Assembly: GCF_003610235.1 (NCBI RefSeq)
Contig: NZ_RAPR01000001.1
Location: 6,386,001-6,450,000, forward strand
From: Catellatospora citrea
Lineage (GTDB): Bacteria; Actinomycetota; Actinomycetes; Mycobacteriales; Micromonosporaceae
DNA length: 64,000 nucleotides
Direction: 5' to 3'
Numbering within the stretch: the first letter of the stretch is position 1; the number at the start of each line of letters is the position of its first letter. Of the stretch, positions 54,549-62,991 are shown piece after piece. Position numbers and translations under genes: made by a program. Under the pieces are notes generated by a model. It did not search any database, was not told where the DNA came from, and saw nothing but the letters and a program-made list of their open reading frames with translations.

Positions 54549-55442
54549 GTGACGCTGCCGATCGACCCCTACGAACGCCGCCCCGTGCCGGGTCCGCCGA
54601 GTCCGGTCGCGCGCCCGCCCATGGGCTGGTGGCGGCGGCACCGGGTGCTGCGCAACTGGCTCGGCGGCGTCGCCTCGGCCGTGGTCGTGTCCGTGATCAG
54701 CGGTGTCGCGCTCGCCTACCTCACCCCCAGCGGGGACACCCCCGGCGGCGGTGCGCCGACCTCGGCCGCCGCCGACGACCTGCCGTTCAGTGCGGACGTG
54801 CTGTACCGCGGCAACCACTGCGCGCCGTACGTGGTGAACGCCGCTCCGGGCGAGCTGTCGAGCCCGCACCGCGTGGTCGACCCGGACTCGCGGGTGCGGC
54901 CCGCCGACGACGAAGTCGCCGAGTGGATGCAGCGGGTCGACGCGGTCCCCGCCGAGGGGCTGCTCCTGCTCACGCTGCAGGGGACCAGCGACAAGACCGT
55001 GGTGCTGCAGGACCTGACCGTGGAGGTCGTCGCGCCGAAGGGGCCGGCGATCGAGGCGGCGAACCTGTTCTATCCCGACGCCGGGTGCGGGGCCGGTGAG
55101 TCGCCCCGGCTGTTCAGGGTGGGCCTGGACGCCGCGAACCCGCGACCGGTGCCCGAGGCGGGTGTGGACCTGGCGGGCAACAAGATCCCGGCGGTGGCGT
55201 TCCCGTTCAGCGTCTCCGCGTCCGACCCGGAGATCTTCACCGTCACCGCCGAGCCCGGTCGCTGTGACTGCAGTTGGCGGCTGCGCCTGCGGTGGACCAG
55301 CGCCGGCCGCAGCGGCACGCTGGTCATCCCCGAAGACGGCCGGCTGTTCCGCACCGCGGCCGTCGTCGACACGAACGCGCGCAAGTTCATCGCCCACTCG
55401 TACAAGGGGTGCCCTGGCGCGCTCCTGTGGTGTGAGGAGTGA
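54549..55442 (+). CDS. Membrane-anchored protein, unknown
   Basis: A 297-residue protein. A cytosolic Pro/Arg-rich N-terminus (VTLPIDPYERRPVPGPPSP, then WWRRHRVLRNW), one membrane helix (about 40-60) and a 230-residue outer domain with cysteines at NHCAPYV, AGCGAG, the CDC pair in GRCDCSWRLRLRW and C-terminal GCPGALLWCEE. GTG start with AGGGGAG upstream. The GRCDCSW motif recurs as GQCSCSASWW in the convergent neighbour nine bases away. Family unknown. Confidence 0.68.
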   Translation: MTLPIDPYERRPVPGPPSPVARPPMGWWRRHRVLRNWLGGVASAVVVSVISGVALAYLTPSGDTPGGGAPTSAAADDLPFSADVLYRGNHCAPYVVNAAPGELSSPHRVVDPDSRVRPADDEVAEWMQRVDAVPAEGLLLLTLQGTSDKTVVLQDLTVEVVAPKGPAIEAANLFYPDAGCGAGESPRLFRVGLDAANPRPVPEAGVDLAGNKIPAVAFPFSVSASDPEIFTVTAEPGRCDCSWRLRLRWTSAGRSGTLVIPEDGRLFRTAAVVDTNARKFIAHSYKGCPGALLWCEE

Positions 55443-55451
55443 GTCGCGCGG

Positions 55452-55985
55452 TCAGGCGGCGCTGAGGCGGGCACGGCCGCCGTAGAGGTTCACCCGGCGG
55501 TCGGTCACCTGCTGCGGTGCCCGGTGCAGGAACAACTCCGGCCGGCCGGGTGCGTTCGCGACGCGTACCGCCCAGTCCTCGTACCACCAGGACGCCGAGC
55601 AGCTGCACTGCCCGCGGAACCGGAAGTTCGCCCGGTACAGCCCGATCTCGCCGGGAGCCAGGGTGAACAGCCGGGTCTGCCGATCATGCAGCGGATAGAC
55701 CGCACCGCGGACGCAAGCGTGGACCGTCACACCCCGTTCAACCTCGCTGAGCTGTAGCGATGCCGAGGATGCGGGGTCCCTGCCGGACAGTATCTGCTCG
55801 GTGAACCGGTATCCGTTCGCGTGGTCGACGAGCACATCGTGCACGACGACCGGGCCGTCGGGCAGCGACTCGGGCAGGCGGCGCGCCTCGGACAACCCAC
55901 GCCGCAGGTCGGCGTCACCCGCGCCGCGCGCGTCCGTCGACCACCGCACCCTGATCCGCTGAATCACCACCACGCCGCCGAGCAT
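55452..55985 (-). CDS. Hypothetical protein with CxC-x-W motif
   Basis: A protein of about 177 residues if started at ATG 55985 (IQRIRVRWSTDARGAG); the frame is open to 56114 and an earlier start is possible. No membrane helix. It is beta-rich, with GEIGLYRANFRFRGQCSCSA followed by WWYEDWAVRVAN near the C-terminus, similar in layout to the end of the convergent protein at 54549-55442. Function unknown. Confidence 0.6.
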   Translation of the reverse strand: MLGGVVVIQRIRVRWSTDARGAGDADLRRGLSEARRLPESLPDGPVVVHDVLVDHANGYRFTEQILSGRDPASSASLQLSEVERGVTVHACVRGAVYPLHDRQTRLFTLAPGEIGLYRANFRFRGQCSCSASWWYEDWAVRVANAPGRPELFLHRAPQQVTDRRVNLYGGRARLSAA

Positions 55986-56149
55986 GCCTTGCCCGACTCC
56001 GCCGACGCGACCCCGTTTCCCGCGTCGGTCCCGCACCGCGGGGGTGTAGGTGATCGCCGTCTCGTGTCGAAAGTCGTGGTCAGGCCGCAGATCATGGTCC
56101 GAAACAGTGATCATGAACGGCCGGGTCCGAGGGGGCCGGGCGGTGGGGG

Positions 56150-56818
56150 TCAGGGGGTGAGGGAGAGGTTGTTGAAGGTGTCGGCGGGTTGCTGGCCGGA
56201 GAGGGTTTGGATGGCGGCCATGATGTCGTCGGTGGCCTGGCGCCGGGCGCGGGCGACGCTGATGCCGGGCTGCTGGGTGAAGCGCAGGGGAGTGCCGAAG
56301 CGGATGGTGACGCGGCCGGGGCGGGGGAGTTTCGCGCCGACGGGCTGGATGCGGTCCGTGCCGAGCACGGCGACCGGCACGACCGGCGCGCCGGAGGCCA
56401 GCGCCAGCCAGGCCACGCCGGTGCGGCCGCGGTAGAGGCGGCCGTCGCGCGAGCGGCTGCCTTCGGGGTGGATGCCGAACGCGCCGCCGCGGTGGAGCAG
56501 GTCGAGGGCGAGTTCCAGCGACTCCTGCGCCGCGCGGTGGCCGCCGCGCTGCACCGGGATGGCTTCGAGGCCGGTCATCAGCTCGCGGATGAGCCGGCCC
56601 CGCAGTCCGGCGCCGGTGAAGTACTCCGCCTTGGCCATGAACGCGACCGGCCGCGGCGTCATCAGCGGGATGATGAAGCTGTCCAGGAACGACAGATGGT
56701 TCGCGGCCAGGATGAGCGGTCCGTCCAGCGGGATGTGCTCGCGGCCTTCGACGATCGGCCGGAACGCCACCCGTGACAGCGGGGTGAGCAGCATCCGGGT
56801 GACGGACTGGATCGACAC
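56150..56818 (-). CDS. 1-acylglycerol-3-phosphate O-acyltransferase (PlsC-like)
   Basis: A 222-residue acyltransferase of phospholipid synthesis. The catalytic block is NHLSFLD with H41-x4-D46, the second block PEGSRSRDGRLYRGRTG, and the third PVVPVAVLGTDRI, in the order seen in PlsC/LPLAT enzymes. GTG start with GGAGG just upstream, 14 bases after the TetR stop. The two genes form an operon, so this enzyme is likely controlled by that regulator. It probably transfers an acyl chain to lysophosphatidate at the inner membrane face. Confidence 0.9.
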   Translation of the reverse strand: MSIQSVTRMLLTPLSRVAFRPIVEGREHIPLDGPLILAANHLSFLDSFIIPLMTPRPVAFMAKAEYFTGAGLRGRLIRELMTGLEAIPVQRGGHRAAQESLELALDLLHRGGAFGIHPEGSRSRDGRLYRGRTGVAWLALASGAPVVPVAVLGTDRIQPVGAKLPRPGRVTIRFGTPLRFTQQPGISVARARRQATDDIMAAIQTLSGQQPADTFNNLSLTP

Positions 56819-56832
56819 GTGTCCTCCGGTGG

Positions 56833-57408
56833 TCAAGCCGGGCCCAGGTGGGCGTCCAGCGCGGCGCGTAGCAGCGGGTCGACGTCGTCGGTCTGCACGG
56901 TCATCTGCAGGCTGCCCCACAGCCAGAGCTGGGCGATGCCGTGCAGGTTGGCCCACAGGGCCCCGGCGACGACGACGGGTTCGGGGGCGGCCAGGCCGTG
57001 CCGGGCGCGGGTGACCAGGTCGACGAGCACGCCGAACAGCTGGCGGCTGGCGTCGCGCAGACCGATCTGGTTGCCGCGCAGCAGCTCGTGGCGGAACATC
57101 AGCTCGAACATGCCGCGCTGGGTGCGGGCGAAGTCGAGGTAGTCGCGGCCCAGCGTGAGCAGCCCGGCGCGCGGGTCGGCCTCGTCGCGCAGGCCGGCGA
57201 TGCGCCCGCCGAGGTCCTGGTAGCCGACCTGGGCGATGGCCGACAGCAGTGACAGGTGACTGGGGAAGTAACGGCGCGGCGCGCCGTGCGAGACCCCGGC
57301 CCGCCGGGCGATCTCGCGCAGCGTCAGGGAACCGGGACCTTCGCGGGTGAGCAGGTCCACGCCCACCTCGATCAGGCGGGCCCGCAGGGTGGTGTCCGGA
57401 TCCGGCAT
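56833..57408 (-). CDS. TetR-family transcriptional regulator
   Basis: A 191-residue regulator. Helix-turn-helix at about 20-60 (LTLREIARRAGVSHGAPRRYFPSH written in part), and a TetR_C-type (WHG-like) C-terminal domain (PLLRAALDAHLGPA at the end). ATG 57408 lies inside the first of two TAGACA-TGTCTA palindromes, which strongly implies autorepression of the TetR-acyltransferase operon. Ligand is probably acyl-CoA-like or lipophilic; this is inferred from the neighbour. Confidence 0.9.
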   Translation of the reverse strand: MPDPDTTLRARLIEVGVDLLTREGPGSLTLREIARRAGVSHGAPRRYFPSHLSLLSAIAQVGYQDLGGRIAGLRDEADPRAGLLTLGRDYLDFARTQRGMFELMFRHELLRGNQIGLRDASRQLFGVLVDLVTRARHGLAAPEPVVVAGALWANLHGIAQLWLWGSLQMTVQTDDVDPLLRAALDAHLGPA

Positions 57409-57443
57409 AGACACTGTCTACCAGAGTGGGTAGACAGTGTCTA
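57408..57443. promoter_or_regulatory. Twin TetR operator TAGACA-N-TGTCTA
   Basis: Two 13-base perfect palindromes, TAGACACTGTCTA (57408-57420) and TAGACAGTGTCTA (57431-57443), centres 23 bases apart; together they form a larger perfect inverted repeat with 15-base arms. The first covers the TetR start codon. Confidence 0.8.
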
Positions 57444-57487
57444 CTGGCCGCGTCGGGCGGGTCGGAAGCGAAACGCGCGCCGACCGC

Positions 57488-58723
57488 TCAGGAGGGCTTG
57501 GGCTTCGGGGTCGGCTGCCCCGACAGCAGCTCGAACTGGGCGTTGTCGAGGGTGCCCTTGCCGGTGACCCGGTAGCCGGGGCCCATCGTGCCCAGGCTCA
57601 GCGCGATCTCGGCCTCGTTGCGGATGTACCAGCGCTTGCGCGGCGCCTCGCCGCGGGAGGCGGGCAGCACCGAGCCGGTCCCGTTGACGTACGGCCGTCC
57701 GGGCACCGCCCGGTCGGTCGCCGAGATGGTGACGATCGCGGAGTTGTCGCCGGTGTAGTTCCACTGCACCTCGGCGAAGTCGTCCTCCTCGCCGGTCTGC
57801 ATCTCGGTGGCGTTCAGCGTCTCGTCGTTGTACGCGGCCACCAGGCGCTTGCCCGCCTCGATGTCGTCGATGAGCAGCACGGTCAGGTCCGTCGAGTCGT
57901 ACTTGCCGCGCAGGTGGATGTCCCGGGCGATCACCGAGTAGCGGTCGGCGACGCCCATGCCGGTGCGCCACCGGTCGACGAACTGCGGCAGCGGCAGGTT
58001 GCCCCAGGTGTGGTCGTGGTAGCCGGTGCCGATGAAGTCGCGCTTCTCGTTGTAGAAGACGATGTGGCCCTCGGCCTTGCCGGACGGCACGGCGGCGAAC
58101 CAGGCCTGGTACTGGTCCGGCCCGCCCAGGTAGACGTAGCCCGTGCCCGGCCGGAACGGCGCGGCGGTGCTGGTCAGGTTCAGGTTGAGGGTGATGTCGT
58201 TGGCGGTGCCGCGCAGCTGGTAGCTCTTCAGGTCGCCGGTGAGGGTGAACGGGCCCACCTTCACGTTGCAGCGGTCCTGGGCGCTGGCGAACTCGTTCCA
58301 GCTGTACGTCTGGAACACGCTGAACTCGTTGCCCCACGGCGTGGTGATCAACAGGTTCACCGCGGGCCGCCGGTCGGACTCGGCGGTCAGCCCGTCGCCG
58401 GGCCGGGTCTTCAGCGTGAACGAGACCACGATGCCGTCGTCGCCGGTCAGCTCGGTGTGCCACCACTCGTACACCCGGGGGTCCTCGTTGGCGGCAGCCG
58501 TGCGGAACCCGTCCTCCCAGGCGTAGAACGTGTCGGGCTTGAGGTTGAGCAGCGCGTAGTCGTTCGGGGTGGTGCCGTAGCGGTTGAGCGTGGGCCCGGC
58601 GGTGGGCGCGGCCGGCGGCCCGGAGTTCCCGCACGCGGCCAGGCCGGGCAGGGCGACGAACGAACCTGCTGCCAGTGCCCGCAGCGCCGTGCGGCGGGAG
58701 AACCTTCCGGGAACCTCACTCAT
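57488..58723 (-). CDS. Tat-exported lipoprotein with CrtC/AttH-like domain
   Basis: A 411-residue protein. A twin-arginine signal (SRRTALRALAAG, R10-R11) ends in a lipobox GLAAC with Cys31, so it is exported folded and lipid-anchored. The mature part is a double beta-barrel of the CrtC/AttH (carotenoid hydratase/lipocalin-like) type, with EWWHTELTGDDG early and GYHDHTWGN in the middle, both typical active-site motifs of that family. It may act on an isoprenoid or lipid; the substrate is not predictable. It lies upstream of the TetR-acyltransferase operon on the same strand. Confidence 0.82.
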   Translation of the reverse strand: MSEVPGRFSRRTALRALAAGSFVALPGLAACGNSGPPAAPTAGPTLNRYGTTPNDYALLNLKPDTFYAWEDGFRTAAANEDPRVYEWWHTELTGDDGIVVSFTLKTRPGDGLTAESDRRPAVNLLITTPWGNEFSVFQTYSWNEFASAQDRCNVKVGPFTLTGDLKSYQLRGTANDITLNLNLTSTAAPFRPGTGYVYLGGPDQYQAWFAAVPSGKAEGHIVFYNEKRDFIGTGYHDHTWGNLPLPQFVDRWRTGMGVADRYSVIARDIHLRGKYDSTDLTVLLIDDIEAGKRLVAAYNDETLNATEMQTGEEDDFAEVQWNYTGDNSAIVTISATDRAVPGRPYVNGTGSVLPASRGEAPRKRWYIRNEAEIALSLGTMGPGYRVTGKGTLDNAQFELLSGQPTPKPKPS

Positions 58724-58922
58724 CTTGCTCGCCGTCCCATCACGCCGCAGCGCCGGCCTTTCAGGTGGAACACCCTATTGCCCTGGTTTGCGTAATGTAG
58801 CGCTCGTTTCGCGTCCGCGTGGCCGAGATCGCAAAGGTGGTCCCGCTGCCCCCGGTGAGGTCGTGTCCGAAGGCTGCTCCGCGCCGGGGACGGGTATTGC
58901 CGTGGATCACTACGCTGCGCAC

Positions 58923-59387
58923 ATGGCGAAGTGGAGCAGGCCCTACGGCGACGCTGGCGAGCACGACGGGCAGGTGACCGTCGCCGTGCTGGCGTCCGCC
59001 GTGGTCGCCGTGCTGATTCCGGCGGGCGGCCTGGCCGCAGGCGAGTTCACGCCTGCCGTGGCAATCCTCTACGCGGTCTTCATCCCGAGTTGGGTGACCC
59101 TCGTCTGGCGGGTCACGCTGGTCGGCGTATACGTCGGCTTCGAGGGCATCAAGATCCGCCACGTGTGGCGTACCCGGATGATCCCCTGGACGCAGCTGAA
59201 CCGGGCTTGGGCGGGCCAGGCCGACGACTTCGACGCCTGGCAGATCTGGGTCACCGGCGGCGACCCGGAGCGCGACCACCCGACCCCGATCTGGCGCGCG
59301 GGCTCCCGGACCCGCCACCGCAACCGGATCGTGCTCGACCAGCAGGAGTTCGTCGCCGTGCTGGCGGCGCTCAACCGGCGGCCCTGA
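58923..59387 (+). CDS. Small membrane protein with PH-like domain
   Basis: A 154-residue protein with two membrane helices (about 17-38 and 43-67), then a bacterial PH-like segment (GVYVGFEGIKIRHVWRTRMIPWTQLN…) and a basic end. Such bPH2-type proteins are common in actinobacteria, with unknown role. TACGCT lies six bases before the ATG, no ribosome-binding site. The roughly 200-base gap to the divergent lipoprotein gene holds both promoters. Confidence 0.72.
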   Translation: MAKWSRPYGDAGEHDGQVTVAVLASAVVAVLIPAGGLAAGEFTPAVAILYAVFIPSWVTLVWRVTLVGVYVGFEGIKIRHVWRTRMIPWTQLNRAWAGQADDFDAWQIWVTGGDPERDHPTPIWRAGSRTRHRNRIVLDQQEFVAVLAALNRRP

Positions 59388-59413
59388 GCCCCGCCCGCCC
59401 GGTCGCGGCGCCG

Positions 59414-59953
59414 TCAACGCGGGACGCGCAGCCAGATGTTGGTGCACACGGGGGTATGGGTCACACTGACCTGCTCCAGGCGGGTGCCGTCGCCGCCGGG
59501 GCGGTCGAACAGGCGGGTGCCGTCGCCGAGCAGGGTCGGGACCACGTGGACGAGGACCTCGTCCAGCAGCCCCGCGTCCAGGCACTCGCGGGCGATGGCC
59601 GCGCCGATCAGCACCGCGTATCCGTCACCCGCGGCGGCCTTCGCGGTGGCGACGGCCTCGGCCAGGTCGTCGACGAAGATGTAGGCCGGGTCGGGGTTCT
59701 CGGGGACGTCGCGGGTGTAGACCAGTTGCGGCCCGGTCCAGGCTCCGCCGTACACGCGGCCCTCGTCGGTGGGTCCGTCGCCGTGCGGGCCGAAATAGGT
59801 GCGGTGGCCGATCAGGACCGCGCCGATGCGGGACAGCACCTCGTCGACGGCCGGGTTGGGGCCGGCGTATCCCGCCATCCACGACATGTCGCCGCCCGGT
59901 CCGGTGACGAAGCCGTCCAGCGACATCGTGATGTGCCACAGCACCTTGCCCAT
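59414..59953 (-). CDS. Dihydrofolate reductase-like (RibD C-terminal domain) protein
   Basis: A 179-residue protein of the RibD_C/DHFR-like family: KVLWHITMSLDGFVTGPGGD, AVLIGHRTYFGP, AVLIGAAIARECLDAGLLDE and HVVPTLLGDGTRLFD. It is a second, diverged member next to that at 27481-28095. GGAGG precedes the ATG by six bases. Probably an NADPH-dependent reductase of unknown substrate. Confidence 0.88.
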   Translation of the reverse strand: MGKVLWHITMSLDGFVTGPGGDMSWMAGYAGPNPAVDEVLSRIGAVLIGHRTYFGPHGDGPTDEGRVYGGAWTGPQLVYTRDVPENPDPAYIFVDDLAEAVATAKAAAGDGYAVLIGAAIARECLDAGLLDEVLVHVVPTLLGDGTRLFDRPGGDGTRLEQVSVTHTPVCTNIWLRVPR

Positions 59954-60116
59954 ACGTTTCCTCCCGTGGGTGTGCGTTGCCCCGCCTCGTGCCGGGACCG
60001 TACATCCGATCACGACGCGACGCATTTCTGAAAGTTTCAGTGACTCTGCGGCGATATGGGGCGTCGATGAATGCACATGTTGCGAAGGGATTACCGGAGC
60101 CTTAAGCTCTGGTCGA

Positions 60117-60130
60117 TGGGAGCGCTCCCG
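60117..60130. promoter_or_regulatory. CebR-type box upstream of the cellulase gene
   Basis: TGGGAGCGCTCCCG contains the perfect palindrome GGGAGCGCTCCC and differs by one base from the CebR operator consensus TGGGAGCGCTCCCA known from Streptomyces cellulose and cello-oligosaccharide genes. It lies about 90 bases before the GH5 start in a 267-base gap (59954-60220) with no gene. Confidence 0.8.
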
Positions 60131-60220
60131 GTCTCTGGCCAGGGCGTTTGCTGCCCCCTTGTTGCCCGACAGGGGTCGCGCCGGCGCGCGCCCACGCCCG
60201 ATCCCGACGAAAGGCTCGTC

Positions 60221-61687
60221 ATGAGACTCCTCCCGCGCGCGTCCCGGCGCGCCCTGATCGCGGCCGGCGCGGTCGGCGCGCTCGCCATGGGCGTGACGGT
60301 CGCGCTGCCCGTGGTCAACGCCATGGCCGCCAGCGGCTGCGCCGTCACCTACACCGTCAACCAGTGGCAGGGCGGCTTCACCGCCAACATCACCATCAAG
60401 AACCTCGGCGACCCCATCAACGGCTGGACGCTGGGCTTCGCCTTCCCGAACTCCGGCCAGCAGGTGACCCAGGGCTGGTCGGCCACCTACGCCCAGAGTG
60501 GCGCCAACGTCACCGCGGCGAGCATGAGCTACAACGGTTCGCTGGCCACCAACGCCTCCACCGCCATCGGCTTCAACGGCAGCTGGACCACCGCCAACCC
60601 GTTGCCGACGTCGTTCACGCTCAACGGCGTCGTGTGCACCGGCGCGACGAACCCCAGCTCGCCCGCGCCCAGCTCGCCCACGCCGAGCGGCTCGCCGTCG
60701 GCGTCGCCGCGGCCGTCCTCCTCGCCGAGCCCGTCGCAGCCGGTCGGGCAGACGCCTGTCGCGATCAACGGGCAACTGCGCGTGTGCGGCGTGAACCTGT
60801 GCAACCGGTTCAACCGCCCGATCCAGCTGCGCGGTATGAGCACGCACGGCCTCCAGTGGTTCGCCAACTGCTACAACGACGCCTCGCTCAACGCGCTCGC
60901 GAGCGACTGGCAGGCCGACCTGCTGCGGGTGTCGATGTACGTGCAGGAGCAGGGCTACGAGACCAACCCGGCCGGGTTCACCAACCAGGTGAACAACCTC
61001 GTCGAGGAGGCCACCGAGCGCGGCCTGTACGCCCTGATCGACTTCCACACGCTGACCCCCGGCGACCCGATGTACAACCTGGACCGGGCGAAGACGTTCT
61101 TCGCCGCGGTGTCGGCCCGCCACGCGGCCAAGAACAACGTGATCTACGAGATCACCAACGAGCCCAACGGCGTCAGCTGGTCGACCATCAAGAACTACGC
61201 CGAGCAGGTCATCCCGGTGATCCGCGCCAACGACCCGGACGCCGTGGTCATCGTCGGCACCCGCGGCTGGTCGTCGCTGGGCGTCTCGGAGGGCGGCAAC
61301 TCCACCGAGATCATCAACAACAAGGTCAACGCGACCAACATCATGTACGCGTTCCACTTCTACGCCGCCTCGCACAAGGACAACTACCGCGCCGAGGTGG
61401 AGCGGGCGGCCGCCGCGCTGCCGATCTTCGTCACCGAGTTCGGCACGGTCACCTACACCGGCGGCGGCGCGGTCGACACGTCCAGCAGCACCGCCTGGCT
61501 GGACATGCTCGACCGGCTGAAGATCGGCTACGCGAACTGGACCTACTCCGACGCCGACGAGGGCAGTGCCGCGTTCAAGCCCGGCACCTGCAACGGCGGC
61601 CAGTACGCGGGCACCGCGGTGCTGACCGAGTCCGGCAACTTCATGCGCAACCGCATCCGCACCCCGGACAACTTCCCGACCAGCTGA
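60221..61687 (+). CDS. Secreted GH5 endoglucanase with N-terminal CBM2
   Basis: A 488-residue secreted cellulase. Signal peptide to about residue 37, CBM2 at 38-140 (bounded by Cys40 and Cys139; aromatic Trp49, Trp69, Trp86, Trp122 for cellulose binding), a Pro/Ser linker (143-178) and a GH5 barrel (about 180-488). Acid/base Glu314 is in YEITNEPNG and nucleophile Glu406 in FVTEFGT; the barrel opens QLRGMSTHGLQWF as in GH5_2 endoglucanases. AAAGG precedes the ATG by seven bases. A CebR-type box upstream suggests induction by cello-oligosaccharides. Confidence 0.93.
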   Translation: MRLLPRASRRALIAAGAVGALAMGVTVALPVVNAMAASGCAVTYTVNQWQGGFTANITIKNLGDPINGWTLGFAFPNSGQQVTQGWSATYAQSGANVTAASMSYNGSLATNASTAIGFNGSWTTANPLPTSFTLNGVVCTGATNPSSPAPSSPTPSGSPSASPRPSSSPSPSQPVGQTPVAINGQLRVCGVNLCNRFNRPIQLRGMSTHGLQWFANCYNDASLNALASDWQADLLRVSMYVQEQGYETNPAGFTNQVNNLVEEATERGLYALIDFHTLTPGDPMYNLDRAKTFFAAVSARHAAKNNVIYEITNEPNGVSWSTIKNYAEQVIPVIRANDPDAVVIVGTRGWSSLGVSEGGNSTEIINNKVNATNIMYAFHFYAASHKDNYRAEVERAAAALPIFVTEFGTVTYTGGGAVDTSSSTAWLDMLDRLKIGYANWTYSDADEGSAAFKPGTCNGGQYAGTAVLTESGNFMRNRIRTPDNFPTS

Positions 61688-61765
61688 CCGTCTCCTCGCT
61701 GCGCTCGTCAACGGCATGTCCGAGCCTGTCGATTCGCTCGCTGCGCTCGCTCATGCCCCGATCAG

Positions 61766-61804
61766 CGGCGCGGCCCCCGCGTGCCCGGCGCGGGGGCCGC
61801 GCCG
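61766..61804 (+). terminator. Terminator after GH5, 16-bp perfect stem
   Basis: Arms 61766-61781 and 61789-61804 are exact inverted repeats with a seven-base loop. Just before it, the sequence CTCGCTGCGCTCG occurs twice (about 61694 and 61738). Confidence 0.8.
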
Positions 61805-61815
61805 TGTTGCCAGGC

Positions 61816-61846
61816 TTGACCTGGAGCGCACTCCAGCTTCTAGCGT
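61816..61846 (+). promoter_or_regulatory. MerR-type promoter and operator before the aldo/keto reductase
   Basis: TTGACC (-35, 61816-61821) and TAGCGT (-10, 61841-61846) are 19 bases apart, the stretched spacing typical of MerR-activated promoters. Between them lies the dyad CTGGAG-CGCA-CTCCAG (61821-61836). No MerR gene is in the window, so the activator is encoded elsewhere. Confidence 0.75.
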
Positions 61847-61876
61847 GGTCGGAGTACGCGATCGAGGAGGCAGGAC

Positions 61877-62875
61877 ATGAAAACCGTAGAACTCGGGCGC
61901 ACCGGCGAGCAGGTCAGCCAGCTGGCGCTCGGTGCCATGATCATGGGCACCAGCACCGACGAGCCCACGTCCGTCGAGATGCTCGACCGGTATCTCGACG
62001 CCGGCGGCAACTTCGTCGACACCGCCAACTGCTACTGCTGGTGGTCGCGCGAGGGCAGCCTCGGCGGGGAGAGCGAGGAGCTGCTCGGCCGCTGGCTCGC
62101 CGGCCGCCGGGACCGGGTCTTCCTCGCCACCAAGGGCAGCGCCATGGTCTGGGACCAGCAGGGGCTGTGGCGCGACGGGCAGCCGGACTGGCCGCTGGCC
62201 CGCACCCGGTTCGAGGGCGCGGGCGCGGCGACGCTGACCAAGGCCATCGACGACAGCCTGCGGCGGCTGCGCACCGACCACGTCGACCTCTACTACGTGC
62301 ACGTCGACGACCGGGGCACCCCGCTGGAGGAGACGCTGGAAGCGCTCGCCGGCATCGTGGCCGCGGGCAAGGCCCGGCACATCGGCTGGTCGAACGTGCG
62401 CACCTGGCGGCTGGAGCGGATCCGGCAGCTGTGCGCGGCCAACGGCTGGCCCGCCCCCGTCGCCCTGCAGCAGCAGCACACCTACCTGCGCCCGAAGGCG
62501 GGGCTGGACTCCGCCTCCATCGTGGACGGCGAGCAGCTCGACTACCTGCGTGCGCACGACGACCTGTCGTTGGTGGCGTACTCGCCGATCCTCAAGGGGG
62601 TCTACGACTCGGCGGCCAAACGGGCCGGGCACTGGGCCATGGACAACTACGAAGGCCCCGACGCGCAGGCGCGGCTGGCCGCGGTCGCGCAGGTGGCCGC
62701 TGAGATCGGCGTCACGGCCAACCAGGTGGTGCTGGCCTGGCTGCTGCGCCAGTCGCCCACGATGATTCCACTGGTGGGTCCGCGCACGCTGGAGCAGTAT
62801 GAGACGGCGTATGCCGCACTCGACGTCGTGCTCTCCGACGAGCAGGTGGCGCGCCTGGATGCCGCCGGGGCCTGA
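61877..62875 (+). CDS. Aldo/keto reductase
   Basis: A 332-residue NADPH-dependent reductase. It starts VELGRTGEQVSQLALGAM and has the catalytic Asp48 and Tyr53 (VDTANCYCWW), Lys in FLATKG and His in LYYVHVDD, followed by the usual HIGWSN and SLVAYSPILKGVYD blocks. AGGAGG precedes the ATG. The MerR-type promoter upstream implies induction by an electrophile, drug or redox signal. Physiological substrate unknown. Confidence 0.92.
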   Translation: MKTVELGRTGEQVSQLALGAMIMGTSTDEPTSVEMLDRYLDAGGNFVDTANCYCWWSREGSLGGESEELLGRWLAGRRDRVFLATKGSAMVWDQQGLWRDGQPDWPLARTRFEGAGAATLTKAIDDSLRRLRTDHVDLYYVHVDDRGTPLEETLEALAGIVAAGKARHIGWSNVRTWRLERIRQLCAANGWPAPVALQQQHTYLRPKAGLDSASIVDGEQLDYLRAHDDLSLVAYSPILKGVYDSAAKRAGHWAMDNYEGPDAQARLAAVAQVAAEIGVTANQVVLAWLLRQSPTMIPLVGPRTLEQYETAYAALDVVLSDEQVARLDAAGA

Positions 62876-62991
62876 CGTGTCGGGTTGTCGTGGCTGGCGC
62901 CGGACGCGTACTGTCGTCTGCCGCTGGGGAAACACGACGGGTGTGCGCGTCGTTGCGTCACCAGAGGCCATTTCAACTGTGAGGAGCTGGT

